Assembly (NCBI GenBank): GCA_023213315.1
Contig: JAKCPI010002008.1
Coordinates: 1-64,000, forward strand
Direction: 5' to 3'
Origin: Euborellia annulipes
Taxonomy: Eukaryota > Arthropoda > Insecta > Dermaptera > Anisolabididae
DNA: 64,000 bases
Each line of letters opens with the position of its first letter. The first letter of the stretch is position 1. Positions 1-12,446 of this stretch are shown in pieces. The position numbers were made by a program, and so were the translations under genes. The notes under the pieces are model-generated. The model was not told where the DNA came from. It made no database searches and saw nothing but the letters and a program-made list of their open reading frames with translations.

Positions 1-659
1 TTAGATGCCTCCGCCTGGGGAAGGAAACGGAAACCCATCTCAGGATCATTTCCATGAAAGTTACCGTTCAGAGTAACCACGTGTCAGTTCTGACACTAAT
101 GTCTAAAGAAAGATAAAGATATGAAATGCAAGTGGTCAAACGAACTATAACTGTGGGAAACGAACTAAGGTGCTATGGGAAACTAAATGTATCTCGACAC
201 AAAAAAAAATCTGGTGTGCGACCAGTCACACCAAAGTTTTACAACTAACTACAACATTTTTGATCTAAATAACATTAATGTTTTTTTTACTAACTTTCTC
301 CTCTCTCTTTCTCGTTGTTCTCTCGTAACTAAAAAACATCGATTTAATTTGTTTTACTAGTTAAATTCAGTTTTAGAATTTTACGAGAGAGAGAGAGAGA
401 GAGAGAGCGAGTAACTTGAAAATTAACCAAATTTGGCACAAATTCAACTTATATTGTTTGTTCGTATTGTGAGTTTTAAAAAGTTAACTAAACCCATTTG
501 CCTCCTTTTTCCCTCCCCCTTCCCCTTCCCCTTCGCCCCCTCCTCACACACACTCACCCACCCTCTTTGTCTTCAACTATTTTGTTTAATTAAGAATTTC
601 TTTAAATAAAAAAAAAAGAAAACATATAGGGCAGATTCTAATCGAAAATTAAAACGTAA

Positions 660-1190
660 TCCAAATTTTTTGTTTTTATTCTAAAAAAATCTGATGTGAC
701 TGACACAACTTTTTCTTACCTTCGGTAATCGAATGTTGTGTACTGTGCTTGCACTCCAGATTTTTTGTGTCGACATGTATTTAGTTTCCGACAGTACGGT
801 ACATTCCATTTTCAAGATGTAAAATTTATAAACATGGGAAAATATTTATATTTTGTTACCATGGCAACCATTTCTCCTATCTCCTCTATGAAGTACAAGA
901 GTAAAGTGGTCTTCAGAAGATTTCAAAGACAAAATGAGAATATACATTTTAAAGAGAATCTAAAAAATAATTGATTTTTCAATTTTGAACAAAATCGTTC
1001 AAACGAATTTTGAGAAAATCGAAAAAAAAAACTGAAAAAGTACATCAGTAAAGTACTAGAACTCTTTGGCCGATTTTGTTCAAAAGCTTCGTGTCCCGTT
1101 CCAGCGGAGGTACCTAACTTAAATACAAAATTTCAACCTCCTAGCTCAATTCCTTCATGCTTTAAATTGAACCCAGATCAATCAAAGGCC
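660..1190 (-). repeat. Dispersed repeat family R1, reverse copy
   Basis: Shares blocks with copies at about 13140-13268, 14940-15245, 39240-40020, 43105-43365, 44380-44725, 51020-51200, 56975-57575, 63230-63425 and 63725-64000. Marker blocks are TCTGGTGTGAC with its reverse complement GTCACACCAGA, CCATGGCAACCA, and AGTACTAGTACTTTACTGA. There is no coding capacity, and the class is unknown. Confidence 0.7.
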
Positions 1191-1309
1191 CATTGATTGT
1201 AATAAGACATAAGCGAACAAGTCACTCTTAATACATATAGGCCCAATTAAAAATTGTGTAACTTACAATGTTAATTAAATATAATACTGTCAACCTTGTA
1301 TTCTAACAA

Positions 1310-1360
1310 TTAATCGTCCTGAGGAAGGTCGGGACTTTCGACCGATATGCCGACGATTAA
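1310..1360 (+). ncRNA. Decayed hammerhead ribozyme motif
   Basis: Stem I TTAATCGTC pairs with GACGATTAA (9 bp), the 5' core CTGAGGA is at 1319-1325, and stem II GGTCG pairs with CGACC. The 3' core should read GAAACGTC but reads GATATGCC, so it is predicted inactive. Stems intact with a broken core suggests a formerly active ribozyme. Confidence 0.6.
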
Positions 1361-4300
1361 TACTAAAATAAGTTTTTTATTTAGATTTCCTTGGCTAAGA
1401 GAAAGTCTCCATACCCAATTCAGAGTCTACAGCCCATCACAAGTTAAAACAATAAGTATTATAAATAAACATGATAGTAATTGCAATTTGCCAGGGTATG
1501 GTCGAAGATGGCGTAAGACATTCTATAGCCCTCCCTTCACCTCAAAACACTTCCCCTAAAGTGATACAAGCGGGGCAAAAAAAAAAAAAAAATAAAAAAT
1601 TGTTTATGGAAAATTGGTAGAAAAGATTTTTAGTATTATTCCCTAATATTATATAGCCTAATAATTTTTGTACTTTTGTAAATCTTTTTAATAAAAAATA
1701 AAAATATCTTTTCCTATACTACACAACTATAGATTTCAGTTATAAAATTTAAGATAATCCTAAGTTTATAGATATCCATTTTTTTCTATATATATATGTA
1801 GTATAAATGTTATTTTAATAAATTTTTCTATTTATTGCGTTAAACGAATAAAATAAATCAAGGAATTGGAAAGAATAAAAAAGGTGTGTGTGTGGAAACA
1901 GGTCTGCGATTTAATCATAGGAGGCAGAGGAGTATAATCCCAAGTAGTGGCCGACAAATCAACATTTCTCTAAACTAGCCGCCTGCAGCGGACCCTCGCC
2001 TTTTTATAATCCAAATGCCGCAATTTTTCAGTCAACTCGTTTCAGGCAAATAATAATAAAAATGCATATCTGTCTTATTGAAAAATAACACTTTGTTAAA
2101 GGGGATCTATATACTGTGCATAATGGTAAGGTGTCCCGTCGGTCTGTCTGTCTTTATCCATCTGAGCCCCATCTCCAATCTTTCTAAGAGAAAAATTACG
2201 GTATTATTATTATTTGAACTTCCTATCGGGATCCCCGTTTATTTACCCGAGGTACTTTCGTGCACGAAGACACACACCTCAAACCCTATCGGCCTCTGGT
2301 CGTAGCCAACTACCGGCACCCCAGAAGTTGCATCATTTCCTATCTCTAACTCCTCCTCCTTCGTTCGTCTCTAGCTAGTGAACTCATCCTTATTTCTGGT
2401 TGCCCTCTAAGGGAAAAAAATAAAAATTTAATTATATAGAAATTTTTATTATTTTTCATTTGAGAGATTAATTATTTTAATTAATTGGCTTTAATGCCAC
2501 CAGAGGGGTTTCTTATTTAGTTACACTCAGCAATTATCCGATTTCTCAGATTACCCTATTTTCCACTGAGTTATTGAAACGAGGCAGTTATTTACTAAAA
2601 AAAAAAAACTTAAAAATATCAAAAATCTAGTTAAAAATTTTTTACTAATTTTGTTCAGCCTGTATATTTGAAACAAAGCGGAATCAAGAATAGCCCTTGA
2701 ATTTATGCCGTATCTTCTCTAAAAACAGACGTTAAAATTTAAAATAAACAAATGGGTGTTAAAAAGTAATGTAAAAACAATCAGCGTTAAAAAATGCTAT
2801 TCTCTAAACAAAGTTTTAACAAGAACGTTAACATGTTGCTTTTATTTCAAAGATATCAAAATCATAACCTTACTTTTTAAGTTGAGAACGCCATGTATAT
2901 TTTAAACACGACGTTAAAATATTAAAGGCACCCCCTAGACATGGCATTAATTTTTAACATGATTTACTAACTGTTAACGCTTTGGCTTTAAAGTTTTTGT
3001 TTACATGGAAATGTTAAAATGAATTAATGTTGTTTACAGATATTAAAAGTTAACGTTTATGCTTAGAGAATAGACCTGAGTGTGATAAAATGTGCAAAAA
3101 ATACAATTTCTTTTTATTGCCGTTTCAGACTTGATTCGATTCCTTCTTCAGACATTTACTTGCCACATAAATACTCATCTACACAGTTTCAATTGATATT
3201 TTTAGAGATAAAATATAAAACATCTAAGGAATATGACGCGATTTATTTAGATAAAAATTTTATGAATAAATAATTGAATTAGTCCGATTTAATAATTGAA
3301 TTAATCATCAGAGAGCAATCTACAAACTACAAACTACGATTAGAGCGAATGTCAGCGCCGTCCGTCCGTCTCTCTCACGCACACACAATAAAATCCGAAG
3401 TAAATTGATTTCGTTTCAGAGAAGAGTCGAGCCCTCGGGTCTGTCCCTAGCCTCAAGGATTGCAATTTACACCCTCCAGGCTATTCCTGGAGAAACTGCA
3501 ACCTTCCCTGACTCGTTTGAACTCATAGAGCCACCTCAAACCCACACTCAAAGATACAAAAACATCAGACCCCCGAATGCGCCAACAAAACACGTCTTTT
3601 CGCAAACACAAGAACACTTGAACACCTGGGCTTCGATCTTTCTATTAGATCTGACCGCATCTCCTTAGGAATCGTTCCTGGGAAGAAATCAACGAGAATA
3701 TCTTTCATTTTAGCTCTCTGATGGAACCCAAAATAAAACAAATCGAGGGATCCTAATAAACAAACAACGATCTAGCCAAAGATTAGAGAAGGTACACCTG
3801 ACAGAAGCTAACAACAACAACAACAAATCTCCAACAGAGGGCTAAATGAAAGAGATCCACGTTGATTTCTCCACTAATTAATTGACGAGAAGAAACTCCA
3901 AGTTCCAAAATAAATAAAAACCCATCTCCATCATTTATGAAATTTAAATATCAAATTTTAAAAATGCAAATTTAATGAATTAAATTAAAAGACAAAAAAA
4001 TGAATTATTGATATTTTTAGAAAAAAAAAATCTAATAATTTTTAGGGACAGCTGTAAAAAAAAAAAACATCCTAAAAAAAAGCTAATCTAAAAAAGCTTT
4101 GCACCATACAAAAAACTTACGGTTGTTCTGTTTCTACTTGCTCTGAGTTCTCGAAATCTGCAAAAAAAAAAGATAAAACTAAATTAGAAAATGTTAATTT
4201 ATATATACTCGTATGTGGCATTTATGAATGTGTATGTATGTGTGTGTGTGGACGGGACAAAACATACTAACAAGTATGTTTTACTAAAGTAAACAAATAG

Positions 4301-4926
4301 AATATTCACCTGCCATGGAGTTGAAGATCACCCGAAGCCTCCTGGCTCAGCCTCTCAGCTCGACACTTGCACTTCACTACACTACACTGTACTGCACTGA
4401 ACTCCCCTCATCTGGAAAAGAAAAGATTTATTAGACTCTTTCTCTATCTCTTATCTGGCCGTAGTCAGGATAGAGTCCTGCAGGTTTCTGAGCCACAAGG
4501 ACTATACCTGACTACTCCCTTTTATCAAATTAATGATGTTAGTTTCATAAGGAAACTTTAATTTTAATTACAATACTGTAAGGGATTCATTATGGAAATA
4601 AAAAGCACAGTAAACAAATAGAATATTCACCTTCTGTCAAGTTGAAGATCGCCCGAAGCCTCCTGGCTCAGCATCAGCTCCCAAATTGCACTGCACTAAT
4701 CTGAAAAATAAAATATTTATTAGACTCTTTCTCTATTATCTGGCTCACCGTAACAAGCCAGTCAGGATTGGGAGTCGTCGAATTATGTTATATATTTTAG
4801 CCCAAATAAACTCAAAAATTGTCTCATTTCAATGACAAGTAGGAAAGGAATTTTTCTAATTATTTCTTGAATAAAAAAAAAAACTCACTAAAAATTCAAT
4901 CACCCAATTGATAAAAATGATGTCAA

Positions 4927-5411
4927 TCTTTATATATATAATTCTTCTGTACGTGTGTATGTGACTGAACTCCTCCTAAACGACTGAACCGATTTTGATG
5001 AAATTTTCTGTGTATGTTTGTGAGAATCCCGGACAGGTTTTGTTTCACAAATAACAATAAGTTAATGAGTAATTAACCGTTGAAATAAGAAAAAAATAAA
5101 AATTAGGAGAAATAGTTGCCATGATAACAAAATATAAATATTTACCCATGTTTACGATTTTTTATTTATTTACATTTTGAATTCTAAAATATCGGCGTGT
5201 CTGTGTACCGGGAGAGTCCCGGAAGGGATATAACTCAGAAAAAATCTTAAGTTCATGAATAATTAACCGTTAAAATAAACTCTATATATAAAAATGAAAA
5301 GGGAAAATGCATGTACCGGTATGTATATAAGCCGAAGGCGAGCAGGGGGGTCCAGGGGGCGCAGCCCCGGCTAGACGGAAAGCCCCGCCGAAGGCGCGGG
5401 CTTGCGTCTAG
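4927..5411 (+). mobile_element. Non-autonomous Helitron-like element
   Basis: Begins TC (4927) and ends CTAG (5411). The end is preceded by a GC-rich hairpin (AAGCCC, GCC, loop GAA, GGC, GGGCTT). It sits between A and T in CAA|TATATA. The right arm of the large inverted repeat keeps the uninterrupted site at about 9640-9648. The block CGACTGAACCGATTTTGATG is typical of animal Helitrons from general knowledge. A second possible 5' end (TCTATATATAAAAATG) at 5281 suggests nesting. No Rep or helicase ORF. Confidence 0.75.
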
Positions 5412-5503
5412 TATATATATATATATGTTCTTGAAGGTTTCCGCGACCGGATGTATGCGAAGACAAGTTTTCTCGGGTTAAGTCGCGTGGGGTGCTGAGA
5501 TTT

Positions 5504-5546
5504 ACTCGACGTTTCGGCTCTCCTTTTGGAGCCATTTTCAAGAGAG
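5504..5546 (-). ncRNA. Hammerhead-like motif, variant 5' core
   Basis: On the minus strand: TTGAAAA in place of CTGANGA, stem II GGCTC/GAGCC, then GAAACGTC and GAG, which pairs with an upstream CTC. The 5' core lacks the usual C and the GA, so canonical cleavage is doubtful. It mirrors 6227-6270. Confidence 0.5.
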
Positions 5547-6226
5547 AAGGAAGTTAGGAGGTAATGGTGGAGGGGGGTTGTTTACGGGGTCGCAGTCTTC
5601 CTGGTCCCCAGGTCAATTTGGTGGATGACTCAGAGGCGTGGATTGGTCTCTGAGAACTGGAGGAAGGTTGGGTGTGTGTAATTGTGTTCGGTTTAGGTTG
5701 ACTACGGGGCCTCAATCTGCCTACTCCCCAAGTCGGTGTGTTGGTGGTGTGTTTGGTGGATGCCTCAGAGGTCTGGGTTTGTCTCTGAGGAATGGACAGT
5801 GGTTGGTTCTGTGTAATCGGGTTTGTGTTTGGTTTGGGTTGACTTTGGGGCCTCAATCTGCCTACTCCCCAAGTCGGGGTGTTAGCTCTTGGTTCCCGGG
5901 GTCTCAACCTGCCTACTCCCCAGGCCGAGAGTAACACTAACCAAACACAAACCCGATTACACAGAACCAACCACTGTCCATTCCTCAGAGACAAACCCAG
6001 ACCTCTGAGGCATCCACCAAACACACCACCAACACACCGACTTGGGGAGTAGGCAGATTGAGGCCCCGTAGTCAACCTAAACCGAACACAATTACACACA
6101 CCCAACCTTCCTCCAGTTCTCAGAGACCAATCCACGCCTCTGAGTCATCCACCAAATTGACCTGGGGACCAGGAAGACTGCGACCCCGTAAACAACCCCC
6201 CTCCACCATTACCTCCTAACTTCCTT

Positions 6227-6270
6227 CTCTCTTGAAAATGGCTCCAAAAGGAGAGCCGAAACGTCGAGTA
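6227..6270 (+). ncRNA. Hammerhead-like motif, variant 5' core
   Basis: Mirror copy of 5504-5546 on the plus strand: CTC, TTGAAAA, GGCTC...GAGCC, GAAACGTC, GAG. Both copies share the same altered 5' core, so the change predates palindrome formation or is a lineage-specific variant. Confidence 0.5.
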
Positions 6271-8295
6271 AATCTCAGCACCCCACGCGACTTAACCCGA
6301 GAAAACTTGTCTTCGCATATATATATATATATATATTTATGGAAAATGGCCAAAATGATATTAAAATGCCAAAAAGAATAAATATATAAATTTTGTATTT
6401 AGGATATATATATATTGGCAAATGAATGTTAAAAGAGAAACTAATATATATATATATATATATGGAATTTAATTAACTAAAAAACCAAAAATTGAATATT
6501 TTTAAACCTTTATCCCCATTGAAATGAATCTAAATAAATAAATTTAGATATATATTAGTCTCCTTTTTAGTATGAAATGAAAAATGACATTCCTGTCTGA
6601 GTGTATCCAAATTTACAAATAAATATTATTAATATTATATATGAATGGAATTAAATCAATTATTAATGTTGAAATAATTATAAAATTAGAGAGAATGTGA
6701 ATGTGTTAAAAGAAAAAACACTCAAAGATATGACATGCCCCAAGACTGTGATCAGAAAAATAAATATAGATGAAATTTTTAAGGGATTTATTTAACAAAC
6801 GTTTTAAAATACCCTAATTAAAATTAATAGATATGCAAAGTGAATGAAAGAAAATATAAATGAAAATAAGAAAATGTGAAATCCATGTGATTGGTTATAG
6901 AAATTTATTTTTTAACCCTGACGACTATTAATTAGGACATGATAAATAAATGGGTGAATTTGAATAGAGAATAATTAATTTTATTTACCTTTAAATTAGA
7001 TGATTTGATGAAATTATATTAAAAACATAAAAAAATAAATATATATTTATTAACTTGACAGAAGACAAGGCGCGATTTAGCAAAAGCAAAGATGACAGAA
7101 TGGAGCTGGCCAATTGAAGATGCGTCAACTAATTATCGACAGAAATATTCAAGAATAATTAAATTTTAACAAAATTAAAAATTATTTTAACTTGAAAAAC
7201 GAATTATAAATATTTTTTTAAAATTATTTCTAGTTTTGTTTTAATTTTTTATCACTAAAAAATATTTTGTATGACACATCATAAAAAATTATATTTAAAA
7301 ATTTTAACAAATTTAAAAATTATTTTAACTTGAAAAACGAATTATAAATATTTTTTTAAAATTATTTCTAATTTTGTTTTAATTTTTTATCATTAAAAAT
7401 TTTTAAATATAATTTTTTATGATGTGTCATACAAAATATTTTTTGGTGATAAAAAAATAAAACAAAACTAGAAATAATTTTAAAAAAATATTTATAATTC
7501 GTTTTTCAAGTTAAAATAATTTTTAATTTTGTTAAAATTTAATTATTCTTGAATATTTCTGTCGATAATTAGTTGACGCATCTTCAATTGGCCAGCTCCA
7601 TTCTGTCATCTTTGCTTTTGCTAAATCGCGCCTTGTCTTCTGTCAAGTTAATAAATATATATTTATTTTTTTATGTTTTTAATATAATTTCATCAAATCA
7701 TCTAATTTAAAGGTAAATAAAATTAATTATTCTCTATTCAAATTCACCCATTTCTTTATCATGTCCTAATTAATAGTCGTCAGGGTTAAAAATAAATTTC
7801 TATAACCAATCACATGGATTTCACATTTTCTTATTTTCATTTATATTTTCTTTCATTCACTTTGCATATCAAATAATTTTAATTAGGGTATTTTAAAACG
7901 TTTGTTAAATAAATCCCTTAAAAATTTCATCTATATTTATTTTTCTGATCACAGTCTTGGGGCATGTCATATCTTTGAGTGTTCTTTCTTTTAACACATT
8001 CACATTCTCTCTAATTTTATAATTATTTCAACATTAATAATTGATTTAATTCCATTCATATATAATATTAATATTTATTTGTAAATTTGGATACACTCTG
8101 ACAGGAATGTCATTTTTCATTTCATACTAAAAAGGAGACTAATATATATCTAAATTTATTTATTTAGATTCATTTCAATGGGGATAAAGGTTTAAAAATA
8201 TTCAATTTTTGGTTTTTTAGTTAATTAAATTCCATATATATATATATATTAGTTTCTCTTTTAACATTCATTTGCCAATATATTTATATATATAT

Positions 8296-9520
8296 GGGTG
8301 ATTCTACGCTATTTGAATTTTATTGGTCAGTGGAAAAAATATATGTTAAAATAATTATATCATTGATACTGTATTCTTAAATAATAAAGAATATCGTGTT
8401 TTATTGGGGCCATTTAGTCAATTCACGATAACTGTTTCATTTTAGGAATTAATAGTTGAAAATAGTCATAAATGTCAGTATTCTGGGTGTCCCATTTCTA
8501 GTTTTTTTACTAGTTTTGTTCGACATTCATTTATTTATTAACTTGACATAATATTTTTTACCATAATTATAAACATAAGTAAACCCCAAAACATAATTAA
8601 TGAAAATACATTTTAAAAGTATTTGTTATTATAAAAAAAAATACTTGTTTTCACGTGACCTAAAAATGATGTCATCTATTCTGGAAAAATTAAAAGATAA
8701 AAATTTATCATAAAAACTGCCAAAGGATAACAATGGCCATGAATAACAGGCGTAGTACAGTCTGAAGTAAGAAGCAAGCTAACGGCGTTGAGCATAATTC
8801 AAATAATATAGCTTTAGTTATTGTTGAATTGTCATAAAGTGTGTTTGGCCCAGTCGATGCAATATTTATTCTGGTAAATAAATCTCTTTATATTTTATCG
8901 TTACGTAACTCTACATATGTACAATGCAATGTTTATTGTATGTAAATGTCATGAATTACGTCGAAACTTTGGCAAGAAAGACGCGTATTGTTTTTTTTTA
9001 ACGTAATGTGTGGTTTTGTCATTAGTTTGGCTGTCATTATTCAGGCACATTCAAGGGTTCGCATCCCGTCTAATGAAACAAAAATGTATTTCAATTGGAT
9101 TTAGCTATCAATCCAATTAAAATAAATAGATACGGGGTCTAAATGGCCTTCGATGCCAAAAAATGGAATAAAAAAAAACTCTGTCAGTGAAAATACCCGC
9201 CCACGGGTAGGGACGAAATTTTGTTTCCTTAATATCTTATAGATATAATATGTATGTTTTTTTAATATTAATTCAGCTTTCATTATAAATAGTTAATTGT
9301 CTGTCACTTTCCTAGCTTAATTTTCACAATTCTGCCAATAGTGTCTTTCTTCAGGTAACATATTTCTTCTGGTGCTAATAAAACTCAAAAAAATTAAAAT
9401 ATCTTCTGGCCTTTATCATTACAGATACGAAAATGTGAACTAAGGAAATCATGAATATTGAATTGAACAGAGTATATTTGGTTTCTGGACACAAAAAATC
9501 CAAATAGCGTAGAATCACCC
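8296..9520. mobile_element. 1.2-kb non-autonomous terminal-inverted-repeat transposon
   Basis: Perfect 20-bp inverted ends GGGTGATTCTACGCTATTTG and CAAATAGCGTAGAATCACCC in a TA-rich target. The left arm of the large inverted repeat keeps the empty site at about 6405-6420. No transposase-sized ORF is seen. TA-type insertion would fit Tc1/mariner-like elements, but this is inference. Confidence 0.8.
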
Positions 9521-9595
9521 ATATATATCCTAAATACAAAATTTATATATTTATTCTTTTTGGCATTTTAATATCATTTTGGCCATTTTCCATAA

Positions 9596-9642
<47 letters not shown>

Positions 9643-9779
9643 ACATCATTTTTATCAATTGGGTGATTGAATTTTTAGTGAGTTTTTTTTTTTATTCAAG
9701 AAATAATTAGAAAAATTCCTTTCTTACTTGTCATTGAAATGAGACAATTTTTGAGTTTATTTGGGCTAAAATATATAAC

Positions 9780-10280
9780 ATAATTCGACGACTCCCAATC
9801 CTGACTGGCTTGTTACGGTGAGCCAGATAATAGAGAAAGAGTCTAATAAATATTTTCTTTTTCAGATTAGTGCAGTGCACTTTGGGAGCTGATGCTGAGC
9901 CAGGAGGCTTCGGGCGATCTTCAACTTGACAGAAGGTGAATATTCTATTTGTTTACTGTGCTTTTTATTTCCATAATGAATCCCTTACAGTATTGTAATT
10001 AAAATTAAAGTATCCTTATGAAACTAACATCATTAATTTGATAAAAGGGAGTAGTCAGGTATAGTCCTTGTGGCTCAGAAACCTGCAGGACTCTATCCTG
10101 ACTACGGCCAGATAAGAGATAGAGAAAGAGTCTAATAAATCTTTTCTTTTCCAGATGAGGGGAGTTCAGTGCAGTGCAGTGTAGTGTAGTGAAGTGCAAG
10201 TGTCGAGCTGAGAGGCTGAGCCAGGAGGCTTCGGGTGATCTTCAACTCCATGGCAGGTGAATATTCTATTTGTTTACTTT
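9780..10280 (+). repeat. Tandem duplication of an exon-like cassette
   Basis: Two copies of a unit containing GAGAAAGAGTCTAATAAAT, a TTTTCTTTT(T/C)CAG acceptor-like site, GAGCCAGGAGGCTTCGGG and the donor-like GTGAATATTCTATTTG. The first ends CTTGACAGAAG and the second CTCCATGGCAG. The mirror image is in the left arm at about 4310-4800. Confidence 0.7.
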
Positions 10281-10920
10281 AGTAAAACATACTTGTTAGT
10301 ATGTTTTGTCCCGTCCACACACACACATACATACACATTCATAAATGCCACATACGAGTATATATAAATTAACATTTTCTAATTTAGTTTTATCTTTTTT
10401 TTTGCAGATTTCGAGAACTCAGAGCAAGTAGAAACAGAACAACCGTAAGTTTTTTGTATGGTGCAAAGCTTTTTAGATTAGCTTTTTTTAGGATGTTTTT
10501 TTTTTTTTTACAGCTGTCCCTAAAAATTATTAGATTTTTTTTTCTAAAAATATCAATAATTCATTTTTTTGTCTTTTAATTTAATTCATTAAATTTGCAT
10601 TTTTAAAATTTGATATTTAAATTTCATAAATGATGGAGATGGGTTTTTATTTATTTTGGAACTTGGAGTTTCTTCTCGTCAATTAATTAGTGGAGAAATC
10701 AACGTGGATCTCTTTCATTTTAGCCCTCTGTTGGAGATTTGTTGTTGTTGTTGTTAGCTTCTGTCAGGTGTACCTTCTCTAATCTTTGGCTAGATCGTTG
10801 TTTGTTTGTTAGGATCCCTCGATTTGTTTTTATTTTAGGTTCCATCAGAGAGCTAAAATGAAAGATATTCTCGTTGATTTCTTCCAGGAACGATTCCTAA
10901 GGAGATGCGGTCAGATCTAA
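10250..10920 (+). CDS. Candidate three-exon small gene in the right arm
   Basis: Three segments with good splice sites join in phase to 41 codons: 10250-10256 (ATGGCAG, donor GTGAAT), 10408-10444 (acceptor TTTTTTGCAG, donor GTAAGT) and 10839-10920 (acceptor TTTTATTTTAG, stop TAA). The product would begin MADFENSEQVETEQP and end FLRRCGQI. I recognise no family. In the left arm the third acceptor is GG instead of AG, so only this arm could be spliced this way. The first segment lies in an exon-like block (10156-10256) that is a duplicate of 9866-9937; both have a pyrimidine tract, AG and a GTGAAT donor. It may equally be a spliced non-coding RNA or chance. Confidence 0.3.
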
Positions 10921-12299
10921 TAGAAAGATCGAAGCCCAGGTGTTCAAGTGTTCTTGTGTTTGCGAAAAGACGTGTTTTGTTGGCGCATTCGGGAGTCTGA
11001 TGTTTTTGTATCTTTGAGTGTGGGTTTGAGGTGGCTCTATGAGTTCAAACGAGTCAGGGAAGGTTGCAGTTTCTCCAGGAATAGCCTGGAGGGTGTAAAT
11101 TGCAATCCTTGAGGCTAGGGACAGACCCGAGGGCTCCACCGATCTGATGGTGGGGACGGGGTCACAAATACTCTCTCTATTCTCTTCGTATTTTGTGTTA
11201 GGCTAGGTAGGATCCTTCCTGGTTAGCCCCTGCACTCGTTTGCTCGTAATCCAATCACGTTCATTCTCACTGATATGATTTCTTCAGACTCCCGCTCGGT
11301 TTATAGTAAACATATATATATAACGATCAAATATATATTCGGCAAGCAAAGGGTAATTAACCACATACACTTTTTGTTGTAAATGAAAATATCTTTTTGT
11401 GTTTATGTGATTGGAAAAAAGTGAGAGAAGAGAGAAAATTTTCATTATTTTTTGGGAAATTGAAGGTAAATATAAATAACTTAGAATTCATAATTCAAAA
11501 TTTTTATAAATTAACTGATTAAGGCTAATTTAAATTTTTTTTTTTTTCAGATCATGAATTATAACACAATTGAGACATTTAAATGTATTCCATAAGTAAA
11601 TAATTACAGTATTGCCGGAAAACTAAAAGAGACAACTTTTTTGGTGTTTACTTTTAATTAGTGAATATTTGTGTGAGAGAAGAGAAAAAATCTTGCAAAT
11701 GAAAGGTAAATAACATTAGTACACTAACTTGATATTCTCATAATTAACTGATTAGAGTCAATATTAATTCAATTTCTTTTTTTAGGACACAAAATGTCAA
11801 AATGTGCTCACTATACATCTGACTTTATAATAACAAGCCAGCGATGCAGAAAGAAAGTTGCATTTGAACTCAGAGCTCATCGATGGTAATCTTTTCATTT
11901 GCTTTGTTCTTTAAGCAATGCAGTCAAAATTTTAATTTATGCTCTTATTCTGTAATGGAATGTTTTTTAGAGGAGATATTGCTTAAAGGTAATTTTTTTA
12001 AATATTATAATTATACATTTAAATTATTTCGATTGAATATTATTAGTTAGAATACAAATTTTTTTCAGATAACTTGTAGATGATCTTCTAAAATATCGAA
12101 AAGATGAATGAAATCTCAGAAAATTGACAATTTTGATCGTCAAGCAAAAAACCGTCCAGAAAAGAATAATATTAAATTTGTCAGTCACTCATACATTTTG
12201 CAAATTATTTCCTGTGATAAAATTGAAACAAGTCAAGAATTGAAGTTGCTCAAGTTGAATTACTTAGGCCTACAAGTTAGAAGAAAAGAAAAGAAAATT

Positions 12300-12446
12300 T
12301 CATCCCCGTATCCAACATTCAAGAATTGAAATAGACTCATTTGTGTCTGTGAGATCTCGCATCTCGCACCTTTCCATCCCTTGAGGAGATTTCTCGATCA
12401 GTTCCTTAAACTGCAGCTTGTCCTGTTCAGCTATTCGCCACCTCAT
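12300..12446 (-). CDS. Candidate short ORF or stranded exon, 48 codons
   Basis: ATG at 12446-12444 to TGA at 12302-12300. The charged sequence includes EQDKLQFKELIEKSPQGMER. It is more protein-like than nearby AT-rich frames, but no partner exons or homologue are recognised. It could be a fossil exon. Confidence 0.2.
   Translation of the reverse strand: MRWRIAEQDKLQFKELIEKSPQGMERCEMRDLTDTNESISILECWIRG

Larger units (their letters stand above)
1..3428. other. Intergenic, repeat-rich, no supported gene
   Basis: I see no exon series or recognisable protein on either strand. The stretch holds a GA microsatellite (about 384-407), a copy of the dispersed family here called R1 (about 660-1190), a decayed hammerhead motif (1310-1360) and AT-rich low-complexity DNA. 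At the left edge the minus strand has a pyrimidine tract ending in CAG at about 14-34, followed by GCGGAGGCATCTAA. That could be the start of an exon running off the window, but it is too short to call. Confidence 0.6.
5454..6319. repeat. Hammerhead foldback inserted in an AT microsatellite
   Basis: Palindrome with arms starting TATGCGAAGACAAG and ending in the mirror sequence, flanked by AT repeats. It is present only in the left arm of the large inverted repeat. The inner part contains diverged repeats of a unit with CTGCCTACTCCCCAAGTCGG, and both strands stay open. The 193-codon minus-strand reading frame at 5554-6135 is a by-product of these repeats. Confidence 0.85.
3429..11136. repeat. 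7.7-kb inverted repeat, arms 3429-7302 and 7394-11136
   Basis: The left arm, read in reverse complement, reappears in the right arm from GAGCCCTCGGGTCTGTCCC (3429) to its mirror ending at 11136. The centre holds a roughly 90-bp spacer (7303-7393) that is itself a third partial copy of the arm sequence. Arms differ by scattered single-base changes and by arm-specific insertions: left 4927-5411 and about 5454-6319, right 8296-9520. Those private insertions argue against a pure assembly fold. The outer sequences at both ends are unrelated. Confidence 0.9.

Noticed and set aside
5554..6135. 193-codon minus-strand reading frame
   Set aside because: Produced by imperfect repeats in a palindrome. 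The opposite strand is equally open (5638-5934), and there is no family resemblance.
3429..11136. Large inverted repeat as a pure assembly fold
   Set aside because: Arms differ by point changes and three private insertions with preserved empty sites.
10897..11139. 80-codon minus-strand ORF shared with 3405-3668
   Set aside because: Duplicate of the same non-coding sequence in the two arms of the large inverted repeat, with no coding signature.
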